From: Microbulbifer elongatus
GTDB taxonomy: Bacteria > Pseudomonadota > Gammaproteobacteria > Pseudomonadales > Cellvibrionaceae
NCBI RefSeq assembly: GCF_020524885.1
Contig: NZ_JAIVKJ010000001.1
Span: forward strand, 1,488,001-1,552,000
Length of the DNA stretch: 64,000 nucleotides
Reading direction: 5' to 3'
Each line of letters starts with the position of its first letter. The stretch's first letter is position 1. Shown piece by piece: positions 18,295 to 27,050 of the stretch. Below the pieces are notes generated by a model, which saw only the letters and a list, made by a program, of their open reading frames with translations, made no database searches and had not been told where the DNA came from. Position numbers and translations under genes: made by a program.

Positions 18295-19212
18295 TTACAC
18301 TTCCAAAGTCGGCAGTACAAACGATCTGGTATTAGGGTGAAGCCTGATCCACATCCCAGGGTTCGCATTCAGTTGCTGCAAGGCCTCTTCAAAATCTGAG
18401 CTCAAACGGCTATTCAGGACATTCGCATAAGTCTGGATCTTGGCTGGGGCAGAATCGGCATCGACTACAGATTGCACAACTTTTTTCGCCTGTAGTATCG
18501 CAGCGGGTCCCAGTGTCAGAATGGACTGCGCGGATCGGCATTCGGCCTCATCCCGCTCATTCACTTCGCTGCCACCAGCTTTGAACTTGCTGATATGGTG
18601 CTCCAGGATGCTACTGGAAATCGGGATTACACCTGCTACATGGTGGCTCTTGGCACCGGAGAAGGGCTTAATGTAGGCGAGGTGGGAGGCCTGGTTTTGC
18701 TCTGGGCCGTGACCAATGAAGAAGATATCCAGACCACCCAGGGATTCCAGCTTGTCCAGATAAGCGATCAGGCCGGCTTCCAGGTCACCGGTATCGGTCT
18801 GCATCGGAGTGAAGCTTTTGATTTTTCTGAAAAAATCCGCGCCCAGAATGCGCTCGAAATCCCGCACAAAGCTGAAGCAGTTGCCCATACTCATGGGGGC
18901 CAGGGCATCCTGAGTAAAAACATTCAATCGGCCGAGTAGTGCATCCTGCTCTGATGTCTTGGCCAGCTCTCCCAGCAGGCGGTGGAGTGCCTGGGCGCCG
19001 CGGCCGCCGAGCAGGGCGATATTGATATCACCATCTTTCGAGTCTGCTGTTTCGTACAGTTCGTCCAGCATGGCCAGGCCAACCTCTGCTTCTGTGGCGA
19101 GTACGGTTGGGGTGATGCCGTGGTCCGTCAGGTCTAAGCTTGGTGCATCATCTTTAGACAGCCACACGTTGCCGCTGTCTTCAAATCTTGCGAATGCGGG
19201 GGAATTACTCAT
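18295..19212 (-). CDS. glucosamine-6-phosphate isomerase/6-phosphogluconolactonase-like protein
   Basis: A 305-aa protein that I place in the NagB/Pgl/ribose-5-phosphate isomerase-like fold. The evidence is the N-terminal INIALLGGRGAQALHRLLGE (sugar-phosphate loop like), the central RLNVFTQDALAPM and the segment GGLDIFFIGHGPEQNQASHL, reminiscent of the NagB active-site GIGxDGH motif but with altered residues (GHGPEQN). It is longer than Pgl (about 230-240) and NagB (about 266), so catalysis is not assured. Start ATG 19212 was chosen over a longer frame. It follows the DAHP synthase gene but is separated from it by a terminator. Confidence 0.65.
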   Translation of the reverse strand: MSNSPAFARFEDSGNVWLSKDDAPSLDLTDHGITPTVLATEAEVGLAMLDELYETADSKDGDINIALLGGRGAQALHRLLGELAKTSEQDALLGRLNVFTQDALAPMSMGNCFSFVRDFERILGADFFRKIKSFTPMQTDTGDLEAGLIAYLDKLESLGGLDIFFIGHGPEQNQASHLAYIKPFSGAKSHHVAGVIPISSSILEHHISKFKAGGSEVNERDEAECRSAQSILTLGPAAILQAKKVVQSVVDADSAPAKIQTYANVLNSRLSSDFEEALQQLNANPGMWIRLHPNTRSFVLPTLEV

Positions 19213-19252
19213 AACTGTTACCTGATTACTGCTGATGCGTGATTTCGATAGA

Positions 19253-19285
19253 TAAAAAAAGACCGGCAATGCCGGCCTTTTTTTT
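19253..19285. terminator. rho-independent terminator of the DAHP synthase gene
   Basis: A GC-rich hairpin with core CCGGCAATGCCGG is flanked by a run of seven A and a run of eight T, so it works in either direction. It lies just past the stop of the DAHP synthase gene (minus strand) and before the NagB-like gene. Confidence 0.88.
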
Positions 19286-19309
19286 CTGGGGAGTAGGATA
19301 TCGCAAATT

Positions 19310-20383
19310 TTACCCGTTGCGCGCCTTCAGCGGTTCGCGCAGCTGCTCAGCCATACCCAGCAGCAGCTTCTCGGTAGTCTCCCAATCGATACACTTGTCG
19401 GTAACGGAAACCCCATACTCCATCTGGCTGCGGTCCTTGTTGATCTTCTGGTTGCCGGCTTTCAGGTTGCTCTCCACCATGATGCCGATAATGGACTTGT
19501 TGCCATCCAGGATCTGGTGGGTAACGTTATCCACTACCAGCGGCTGCAGTTCATGATTTTTGTTGGAGTTGGCGTGGCTGCAATCCACCATGATGTTCGC
19601 TACCAGGCCGGCATCTTCCAGCTCTCTCTCACAAACCGCAACACTGACGGAATCATAGTTGGGCTTATCGTTACCACCGCGCAGCACAACGTGGCCGTAT
19701 TTATTGCCGGCAGTGTGGATGATGGCGACCTGGCCTTCCTTGTTGATACCCAGGAAACGGTGTGGGTTGGCGGTGGACTGGAGGGCGTTGATGGCCACCT
19801 CCAGGCTGCCGTCGGTACCGTTCTTGAAGCCCACTGCGGATGAGAGGCCGCTGGCCATTTCCCGGTGAGTCTGGGATTCAGTGGTGCGCGCGCCGATCGC
19901 GGACCAGGAAATCAGGTCCTGCAGGTACTGCGGGGAGATCGGGTCGAGTGCCTCGGTGGAGGTGGGCAGACCCAGCTCGGCGATGTCCAGCAGGAGCTTT
20001 CGGCCGATGTGCAGGCCATCTTCGATCTTGAACGAGTCGTCCAGGTGCGGATCGTTGATCAGGCCTTTCCAGCCCACAGTGGTGCGGGGCTTCTCAAAAT
20101 ACACGCGCATGACGATCAGCAGGGTGTCTGAGACCTTTTCGGCCAGCGCCTGGAGGCGCTTGGCATAGTCGATGGCCGCATCCACGTCGTGAACGGAACA
20201 GGGGCCGATGACAACCATCAGACGGTGGTCTTTACGGTCCAGAATATCGCGCACTGCGGCGCGGCCGGCGGCTACTGAAGCTTCGGCAGCCTCGCTGACG
20301 GGCAGTTCCGTTTTCAGCGCTTCCGGGGTAATCAGAATGTCCTGGGAAACGACATTTAAGTCGTCAAACTGCTGCGTGGTCAT
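19310..20383 (-). CDS. aroG: 3-deoxy-7-phosphoheptulonate (DAHP) synthase, class I
   Basis: Condenses phosphoenolpyruvate and erythrose 4-phosphate in the first step of aromatic amino acid synthesis. At 357 aa it equals the AroF/G/H type. Conserved blocks are LMVVIGPCSVHD (PEP/metal site cysteine), MRVYFEKPRTTVGWKGLIND and SWSAIGARTTESQTHREMAS. Further on are GFKNGTDGSLEVAINA and NIMVDCSHANSNK. The regulatory N-terminus is present, so it should be feedback-inhibited, but which amino acid controls it cannot be told; the symbol denotes the class. No TyrR box is recognised in the 260-base upstream gap. Confidence 0.96.
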   Translation of the reverse strand: MTTQQFDDLNVVSQDILITPEALKTELPVSEAAEASVAAGRAAVRDILDRKDHRLMVVIGPCSVHDVDAAIDYAKRLQALAEKVSDTLLIVMRVYFEKPRTTVGWKGLINDPHLDDSFKIEDGLHIGRKLLLDIAELGLPTSTEALDPISPQYLQDLISWSAIGARTTESQTHREMASGLSSAVGFKNGTDGSLEVAINALQSTANPHRFLGINKEGQVAIIHTAGNKYGHVVLRGGNDKPNYDSVSVAVCERELEDAGLVANIMVDCSHANSNKNHELQPLVVDNVTHQILDGNKSIIGIMVESNLKAGNQKINKDRSQMEYGVSVTDKCIDWETTEKLLLGMAEQLREPLKARNG

Positions 20384-20605
20384 GTTTAAGTCACTACTTA
20401 TTCAATAATTTGGTCGCGTCCTTGCCCGCAATCATGCTGTGCGGGGCAGTTATGCTAACCAGTGGCGGGAAAGAGGGCTAGGGTTTCATTTGAAACAGTT
20501 TTAGATGTCACGAATTTCGCGCGAAGGTGGGAACTCTATCCGGTTAAAGCGGTGCTGTTTGGGATGAGGTTGTTTCGCAGGTGGCTTCAATGGGGCGGGG
20601 GTAGG

Positions 20606-20638
20606 ACAGGCCCACCGACTGGTGGGCCTGTATTTTTT
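20606..20638 (+). terminator. strong plus-strand terminator without an upstream plus-strand gene
   Basis: A perfect 11-bp stem (ACAGGCCCACC with its complement) has a GACT loop and is followed on the plus strand by ATTTTTT. Both flanking genes are on the minus strand, where the hairpin is not followed by a U-run. The plus-strand orientation suggests it ends an unannotated transcript from the 20384-20605 gap. The 60-codon frame that runs through it has no ribosome-binding site. Confidence 0.8.
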
Positions 20639-20644
20639 GTATGA

Positions 20645-23600
20645 CTACTCTGGTGGCAGCTCCACCAGGGCCTGCATCAAGGGGAAGTACAGGGCGCAGC
20701 GGATAGCGGTTTCACCGCGCAGGTAAAACAGTTTGCGGTAGCCATCTAGCTGCTTACGGTAGCGTTCGAGTTGCTCGGCGTAGAACTGGTCCGGGCTCTC
20801 TTCGCCGGCGGGCTCGGCTGTCTTGTAATCGATGATCCAGCGGCTGCCGTCCCGATCCACGAAAGTGCGGTCGATGATTGATCTACGCAGCTGGCGACCG
20901 CCACTGTGCAGTTCCAGTTCAGCCGCAGATGCCTCATGGTCGCAATCCAGTACCCAACGCCCTTGTTCACAGCAGAGGGTGCGCAGGATCGCCTGTTCCA
21001 CTTTCTCCATTGCATCCACTAGCTTGCTGCCGTTTATACCCAGCTGCTTCAACCGCAGCTGCCACAGGGGGCGTAGGGATTCGGCGAGCTGGTGCGGAGC
21101 CACTTCCTTCCAGTTTGCGTTTTCACTCAATGTGGCGAGGGTTTCATGGGCCACAGTACCGGAGTGGCGGAACCAGCGCTGGGCAACCTGGCCCATCTCC
21201 GGCAGGTTCGGTTCGTCGGTTTCCTGCGGGCGGTAATCGGGGGTGCGGTATTCGGTCAGAAATTCCCGCCGGGGGAGGGCCGGCGCTTGCCAGATGGCCG
21301 GCAGGCGCAAAAGATAATCGTAATCGCCGCTGAAAGATCCCGCCTGATCTACCTGTTCGGGTGCTTCTGGCCATTGGCACCAGTCGGAATTTTCATTATC
21401 ACTGATGGTTCGCCAGATACCGGCGAGGAGCGAGGCGGAACCCGGCGCCCTCAGGGTGCCTTTCTTTTCATCCCGCTGCACACAAGCCAGCAGGTGCAAC
21501 GATCGAATAGCGCGGGTGCAACCGACATAGAGCAGGCGGGTGCCTTCAAGGCGTTCGCGTTCGTTATTGTCGTGTTTTAGGTAGTCAAACAGCGGGTCGC
21601 TGTCACCGCGAGCACTTTTCGGGGCGAGCATGAAGCGGCTTTCACCGGCGCTGTTCAGCCACTCGGCCCAGCGCAACAATTGGTCGCCGCCGGGCTTGCC
21701 GCCCTGGTCCAGGCCGGGAATCAGCACATGCTCGAATTCCAGTCCCTTGGATTTGTGAATCGTCATTACCTGCACGCTTGCATCGTCGCCGGGGCGAGCG
21801 AAGAGTTTTTCCAGCGCGTGTTGAAACTGCGCCCAGTCGGCGATGCTACTACCGGTATCGTACTTCTCCAGCAGCTGGAAGAAATCCTGTACGTTATCCA
21901 GATCGGACTTGTGGGCAACCGTAGCCGGCCCACCCAGCGCCAGCCAAAGCCCTTCAATCCAGAGTCGAAGTGGTTTGCGTCCACGTTGCTGCCATGCCTG
22001 TAGTAGTGGCGTGGCGAACTGTTGCAGGCGATGCTTGCCATCCTCGCTGAGGAGCGGGATTTCCACCATACTGCTGGCGCAGTCCTGAAGCGTCTGCAGA
22101 ATTGGCCTTGCGCTGGTGTCTGTCGGGCCCTTGTACGACTGTTCGCCGGGGCTGCCGTTGCCGTTGCCGTAGTTGGCCACCGTGAACAAGTCTGGCAGTT
22201 GCAAGCCGCACCAAGGCGCACGCAATACCGAGAGCCAGGCGATGCGGTCGCTGGGGTCTAACATGGCGCGGGTGAGGCTCAACAGGTCCAGCACCACCAT
22301 CTTGCTGGCGAGCGGGGCCAGGTCAGGCGCCTGAAACGGAATGCCGGCGGCGCTGAGCGCGGGAAGAATACGGCCCAGGTGTTTTTTCTTGCGCACCAGT
22401 ATTGCCACGCGACCATCTGGGTCCTGCGCGCGCAACTGTTGCACAAGGCGTACCGCCTGTTCCGCTTCCAGGTCGCGGTTGTCGTCGTTGACGCAACCGT
22501 AAAAGTTCACCGCCGGTGCCGGCCACTTGCTGCCTTTGAATCCGTGCGACTGCAGGTATTTCACCGCACCGCGGCTGATATTGTCCTCGCTGGGGAATGC
22601 CCGTGCGAAGGTGTCATTGACCCATTCCACTACCGCGCTTTCCGAGCGGAAGTTCACCTGCAGGTCCAGGGGCTCCAGTGCTACCCGATTGTCCTCGTGG
22701 CCGATGCCGCGGGCTCGAGCGTCGAGGAAGATGCCCACGTTGGCATTGCGAAACCCGTAGCAGGATTGCATGCCGTCACCCACGATAAACAGTGTGCGCC
22801 CGTCACCTTGCTCCCAGCCGGCGGTGAGTTTTTCCAGTAGCTGCAGCTGCATCTGCGAGGTGTCCTGGAATTCGTCCACCAATATGTGTTTAGTCTGCAG
22901 GTCGAGCTTCAGGGCCAGATCCGTTGGCGCGTCGCTGTTGCCAAGCGCGATCAGTGCGGCCTGGGCGACCTCGGTGTAGTCGGTTGCGCCAAGCTGCTGG
23001 AACACGACTTTGAGTTGCGCCACCAGCCTGGGGAGCACCTCGGCCAGGGCTTGCAGCAGTTCCCACTGGCTTTGCTGCAGGCCATTGGGTAGCTTGCGCG
23101 TCTCGTTGAGCGCGGCGAGCAGTTCATCGTTGGCAGCAACTTCCGAAAGCAGATCCTTGATGCGGGCCTTGTATTCGTCGGCGAGTGCGGTTTCGGGGTC
23201 CTTTTTATCGACTGGCGGAAAGCCGATGCGTTTGTCCACGGACTTTCGTGGCGTGCCCGTTCCGGTTAACAGCAACTCGGTCAGCGCCAGCCAAAGTGGC
23301 AAGTCACTGCTGTCGGTACCCGGGAGTGAATCCAGGTCTGCACAGACACTCAGGGGGTGGCCGGGCTTGTCTTTCTGCAGGTTCTTCGCCGCATAGCGTG
23401 CGAGCTCTGCCAGTTCACCGCCGTATCCCTTTAGTTGTTCAGCGAGACTCGACAGGTTTTCGCTCACAAGCTCATCGATGGCGAAGTGAAAGTAATCCTG
23501 CGAGCCCTGTTGACCGACGTCGAGCATGGGCCCCAGCCACTGGTCACGTTTTTCGAGCAGTATCTGCAGCAGCTTGTTCAACTGGCCCAGGTCATTGTCG

Positions 23601-24169
23601 AGATGCAGCAGCAACTGTTGCAGCGCTTCATCCGGTTTGTCCCCGTCCAGCTGCTTGAGCAGATTCACGACGGCCATTTCAAATGCGACCTGGGTCTGTT
23701 CCAGCGGCTCTCCAGGAGCACCAAGGCCACTTTCGATGGGTAGCTGGCTGGCGAGGCTGCGGCACAGGCCGTCGATGGTCTGTATTCGCAGGCGCTGGGG
23801 CATTTGCAGCAGTTGCCACTTCAGCCCCCGATCCCGCGCCAACAGGGCGCGGGCCAAATCCCAGGTGATGGCGTCGTGGGGGTTATCGGGGCGCTCGTTG
23901 TCTCTCGCATGTTGCAGCGCTTCGATCAGGCGCTCGCGCATCTCGCCAGCGGCTTTGCGGGTGAACGTAATCGCCAGTACTTCTTCCGGTTGCTGGCAAG
24001 CGGCGAGTAATTTCAGCACGCGCTGGGTCAGCAGGCCGGTCTTGCCGGAGCCCGCAGGTGCAGAAACGGCAAAGCTCCTGGTGATATCCAGCGCGCGGGC
24101 GCGGGCATCGGCATCGATGGGCTGCTTGGACTGCGACAAAGTATGTTCTGGTGTTGCTGCGTGGCTCAT
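20645..24169 (-). CDS. AddA/RecB-like UvrD-family helicase-nuclease
   Basis: A 1174-aa helicase of the UvrD/RecB superfamily 1 type with a C-terminal nuclease. Walker A is SAPAGSGKTGLLTQRVLKLL (about 37-55) and Walker B LVDEFQDTSQMQLQLLEKL. The 1B/2A motifs QVNFRSESAVVEWVNDTF and MTIHKSKGLEFEHVLIPG follow. The C-terminal PD-(D/E)xK site is SIIDRTFVDRDGSRWIIDYK, with the QLERY/QLDGYR motif after it. It should unwind and resect broken DNA together with the preceding gene; the start overlaps that gene's stop by 4 bases (ATGA), so translation is coupled. Length and domains match AddA-like proteins. No RecC or RecD partner is present here. Confidence 0.9.
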   Translation of the reverse strand: MSHAATPEHTLSQSKQPIDADARARALDITRSFAVSAPAGSGKTGLLTQRVLKLLAACQQPEEVLAITFTRKAAGEMRERLIEALQHARDNERPDNPHDAITWDLARALLARDRGLKWQLLQMPQRLRIQTIDGLCRSLASQLPIESGLGAPGEPLEQTQVAFEMAVVNLLKQLDGDKPDEALQQLLLHLDNDLGQLNKLLQILLEKRDQWLGPMLDVGQQGSQDYFHFAIDELVSENLSSLAEQLKGYGGELAELARYAAKNLQKDKPGHPLSVCADLDSLPGTDSSDLPLWLALTELLLTGTGTPRKSVDKRIGFPPVDKKDPETALADEYKARIKDLLSEVAANDELLAALNETRKLPNGLQQSQWELLQALAEVLPRLVAQLKVVFQQLGATDYTEVAQAALIALGNSDAPTDLALKLDLQTKHILVDEFQDTSQMQLQLLEKLTAGWEQGDGRTLFIVGDGMQSCYGFRNANVGIFLDARARGIGHEDNRVALEPLDLQVNFRSESAVVEWVNDTFARAFPSEDNISRGAVKYLQSHGFKGSKWPAPAVNFYGCVNDDNRDLEAEQAVRLVQQLRAQDPDGRVAILVRKKKHLGRILPALSAAGIPFQAPDLAPLASKMVVLDLLSLTRAMLDPSDRIAWLSVLRAPWCGLQLPDLFTVANYGNGNGSPGEQSYKGPTDTSARPILQTLQDCASSMVEIPLLSEDGKHRLQQFATPLLQAWQQRGRKPLRLWIEGLWLALGGPATVAHKSDLDNVQDFFQLLEKYDTGSSIADWAQFQHALEKLFARPGDDASVQVMTIHKSKGLEFEHVLIPGLDQGGKPGGDQLLRWAEWLNSAGESRFMLAPKSARGDSDPLFDYLKHDNNERERLEGTRLLYVGCTRAIRSLHLLACVQRDEKKGTLRAPGSASLLAGIWRTISDNENSDWCQWPEAPEQVDQAGSFSGDYDYLLRLPAIWQAPALPRREFLTEYRTPDYRPQETDEPNLPEMGQVAQRWFRHSGTVAHETLATLSENANWKEVAPHQLAESLRPLWQLRLKQLGINGSKLVDAMEKVEQAILRTLCCEQGRWVLDCDHEASAAELELHSGGRQLRRSIIDRTFVDRDGSRWIIDYKTAEPAGEESPDQFYAEQLERYRKQLDGYRKLFYLRGETAIRCALYFPLMQALVELPPE

Positions 24170-26913
24170 TGCGCTGCCTGCTCCCGCTCCGGCCAGCGGT
24201 TAAGGGGCCAGAGTTCCGTTTGATTGGTGTTGTCCTGTTTGCGGTCAAACTGCAGGGTGGCGACCCCATTGCTGTATTCACCGGCGAGCAATTCGAGGCC
24301 TTGTTGCCAGTGGTCCACCAGATCCTGCCATGTAGTGAAGGGGGAGTCCTTCTGGGTGTCGGCTACCGCTTTAATGCCGTCGATGGGTTGCTGTAGTTCA
24401 CCGCAACCTTTCCATTTGCAGTCACTGGTGCGCACCTGGCCAAAGGCGATGGCATGGGCATTCTGTTGAAAGAGTGCGTACAGGGGGAGCTGAGGTTCGC
24501 GAATACGATTCTGCAGCCAGTCGTTGATGCTTGGTTGCCCGGTTTTATAATCAATGACCAGTGCCTGTGGGGCAATGTCGCTGGTTGAGACAGCTTGGGA
24601 AACGAGAGTATCCAAACGGTCGAGGCGAAGATTGAACTGCAGCCCGTTAATGGACACCTGCTGGTCCCACTCGATTTTTTCCACGGTAAATGCTGGGCGG
24701 TTTGTTTCAAGATCTAGCCACTGTTGCACCAGACGCTCAAGCCGCTGCAGCTCGATCTCCCAGAAACCGATGGGAAGGTGGCCGTGTTTTTTGCGCGCAC
24801 TGCGCAGCGCACTTTCGATCGCAGAATGGATCTGTTCGGTGCGTTCCTGCTCTCCCATTGCGTGCAGTTTTTCACTCGTGCCGCATGCCTGCCAGAATTC
24901 TGCCAGTACCTGGTGAACGACATTGCCGCGCTCGGCGGGGCTGAGTCCGACGGTTGGCTCCATAAAATGCTGTGCACCCAGGCGGTAGCGCAATTGTGCG
25001 TTCAGGGGGCAAAGCGCCTGGGCTTTCAGAACCGACGCGCCGCCGCGCACACGCTCGCATTCCGCGGGCAGTAGTGGTGGCAGCTGCGCGTCCGGTACTT
25101 TTTCTAAGACGACGGCATCGGTGAGGTCGTGCAGATGTGTCGAAAGCGCGTCGGTATCCAGTATTGCGGTGGATTCGAGTTCGCCAAACAGGGTGCTCAG
25201 TCCCTGGTGGACGCCGTCCTCTTCTGCGGCATAACTGACCACGATATCGGTGCTGGCGTTCAGCAGGTCGTGGGTTAGCTCGCGGGCAAGCTCCAGCTCG
25301 CGCTCTGCGCTGGCGCGCGGCATCTTCCAGTGCTTTTGCCATTGAATGGGGAGCAAAGGGTTGGGCGCGGGTGCTGTGGGCCACTGCTGCTGGCCAAAAC
25401 CCACCAGGCGCAGGTGGTCGAACGCGAGGCCGCCGGCCTCCAGTACACCGAGAATCTGTAGCGGGCCATCACGGGTCTCAGCCTGGAAGGGGGTGCGGTT
25501 TGCAATTTGGCGCAGCTGCTGCAAGGCCTGGGTCAGGGTCAGGGTACCGGAGAATCCGGATAGCCCGGCGAAGTCCTCCAGGGCACTCTCCCAGTGCATC
25601 AATTGCTGGTATTCTTGACTGTCCGGGTTGCGGTTGCCGGGCCAGCCCAGGGTTTCCAGTACCTGCGAAAAACGTGCGGCCCAGATTTCTGCGGGTGCTT
25701 TTTGCCAGCGGCGCTGCCAGTCTCCAAGTTTTTCCAGTTGCCCGGGCAATTCAGGAGCGGGAAGTTGCGCGTCTGGAGCTCGGAGCTCCTCGGTAATACG
25801 CTCTGCCCAATAGCGCAGTGTGGCACCGTCCACGCGGCGCAGCTCCATTTTCTGCAGCCGGCGGAATAGCGCCGTGCGTAGGCAGAGTTCCTGTTCGCCG
25901 CCCCACAGTGGGTTAAACAGCAGGTTGCGCAGTTGCGAGTAGTCCCACTCGTCTGCCAGCAGATCGAGCAATTGCAGCGCAGCGCTGCCAATTGGAGTCT
26001 GTGCCAGCGGCGTACCGGCAGAAAAGTTAAAGGGCAGGGTGTATCGCGGTTGTGCGGGGTCGAGGAATTGCGGCTCGAGAATACGGGCAAACACCGACTC
26101 TACCAGGCCGCGGCATTGCCCCAGGTTGTTGACTACGATTCCCACGCTATCGCGCGGATTCTGCTGCAGCTTGTCAGCGGCCCAGCGCGCGGCCTGTACC
26201 AGCTCCTGCTCCAGGTTCTGGCACGGAGCTGCGGCGATCCGCGCGCTGCGCTTCATCCCCGCGTGGTCCACAACCTCGGTTGCCGCACTGTCGATGATCG
26301 AGCGGTGCAAAGGCGATATCTGCGCAAACCCGGCCGTGTCGATGTGCGGTAGTTTTTCCAGAACGCCTTCTTCGAATGCTCGCAGGATCAGGACATCCCG
26401 TTGGTCCGGCGTGATGGCATTGTGTGGCAGCATCTGCGCGGCAAATGCGCGAATCATGGCAAACAACGGGAAGGCGGTGAGATCCAGTGACAGGGCAAAT
26501 TGATCCAGCAGCGGTTCGAGGGCGCTATCAAGCTGGTTGAGGTCCTCAATCAATTTCCATTGCAGTAGCTGGGAAAGTGCGGTGTCGGCATCGCGACAGA
26601 GCTGCGTACTGTTCAGTAATGCGCGGTCCAGCGCCTCGTCCAGGGCCTTTTGCCAAAGCAGCTGGCGCTGCTCACGATTGAGTACCTGTTTGAGCGCGGG
26701 TTGCCAGCCCTGTTGTTGCAACTGGAACCACTGTTTGTCGAGCCAGCCCTGCAGGGATTCCACCGGTGGCGGTGTCCAGCAGGCGTTAGTCGGCTGGTGA
26801 CTGGCGAAGACCTGTTGGCAGCGATTGCGCAGACGGTTGTTGGGTGTCAGCAGCAGAGCACCGTCGGGCTGTTGTGAAAAGATTTCCAGTACGGGAAATG
26901 CCGGTTGCAGCAT
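24166..26913 (-). CDS. AddB-like PD-(D/E)xK nuclease, DNA repair
   Basis: A 915-aa partner of the AddA-like gene. The C-terminal RecB-type nuclease is clear: NLRLDRLDTLV, then QALVIDYKTGQPSINDW, and the QLPLYALF motif. The N-terminal part has an inactivated helicase-like fold: where a Walker A would be expected it reads LLLTPNNRLRNRCQQVF, without GKS/T. The four-cysteine iron-sulfur arrangement of Bacillus AddB is not apparent either. This corresponds to the proteobacterial variety annotated as a probable DNA repair protein (TIGR03623 type, from memory). It is the first gene of a two-gene operon, and a good promoter lies upstream. Confidence 0.87.
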   Translation of the reverse strand: MLQPAFPVLEIFSQQPDGALLLTPNNRLRNRCQQVFASHQPTNACWTPPPVESLQGWLDKQWFQLQQQGWQPALKQVLNREQRQLLWQKALDEALDRALLNSTQLCRDADTALSQLLQWKLIEDLNQLDSALEPLLDQFALSLDLTAFPLFAMIRAFAAQMLPHNAITPDQRDVLILRAFEEGVLEKLPHIDTAGFAQISPLHRSIIDSAATEVVDHAGMKRSARIAAAPCQNLEQELVQAARWAADKLQQNPRDSVGIVVNNLGQCRGLVESVFARILEPQFLDPAQPRYTLPFNFSAGTPLAQTPIGSAALQLLDLLADEWDYSQLRNLLFNPLWGGEQELCLRTALFRRLQKMELRRVDGATLRYWAERITEELRAPDAQLPAPELPGQLEKLGDWQRRWQKAPAEIWAARFSQVLETLGWPGNRNPDSQEYQQLMHWESALEDFAGLSGFSGTLTLTQALQQLRQIANRTPFQAETRDGPLQILGVLEAGGLAFDHLRLVGFGQQQWPTAPAPNPLLPIQWQKHWKMPRASAERELELARELTHDLLNASTDIVVSYAAEEDGVHQGLSTLFGELESTAILDTDALSTHLHDLTDAVVLEKVPDAQLPPLLPAECERVRGGASVLKAQALCPLNAQLRYRLGAQHFMEPTVGLSPAERGNVVHQVLAEFWQACGTSEKLHAMGEQERTEQIHSAIESALRSARKKHGHLPIGFWEIELQRLERLVQQWLDLETNRPAFTVEKIEWDQQVSINGLQFNLRLDRLDTLVSQAVSTSDIAPQALVIDYKTGQPSINDWLQNRIREPQLPLYALFQQNAHAIAFGQVRTSDCKWKGCGELQQPIDGIKAVADTQKDSPFTTWQDLVDHWQQGLELLAGEYSNGVATLQFDRKQDNTNQTELWPLNRWPEREQAAQ

Positions 26914-26951
26914 GGGATTGGTGGGCCTGATTATTCGTTGCTTGTTGTTGT

Positions 26952-26980
26952 GTTTTAGGGTGCTGGTGTTGCATTGTCAA
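26952..26980 (-). promoter_or_regulatory. sigma-70-type promoter of the AddB/AddA-like operon
   Basis: On the minus strand a consensus -35 TTGACA (26975-26980) is followed after 17 bases by TAAAAC (26952-26957), placing the start point about 30 bases before ATG 26913. The -35 box lies inside one arm of the inverted repeat 26975-27005. Confidence 0.5.
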
Positions 26981-27005
26981 AAGCAGAAATTATCGCCTTT
27001 TGACA
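26975..27005. repeat. inverted repeat overlapping the repair-operon promoter
   Basis: TGTCAAAAG and CTTTTGACA are perfect 9-bp inverted arms separated by 13 bases. One arm contains the proposed -35 hexamer, as expected for a dimeric repressor site. It does not match the LexA consensus. No U-run follows, so it is not a standard terminator for murI. Confidence 0.5.
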
Positions 27006-27050
27006 GTCTCGTGTTAGCGGCGCGGTGTCAACCTTGGAGCGTGTATCTCG

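Noticed and set aside
20462-20644. 60-codon plus-strand frame before the AddA-like gene
   Set aside because: Runs straight through a strong terminator and lacks a ribosome-binding site; kept only as a possible RNA locus.
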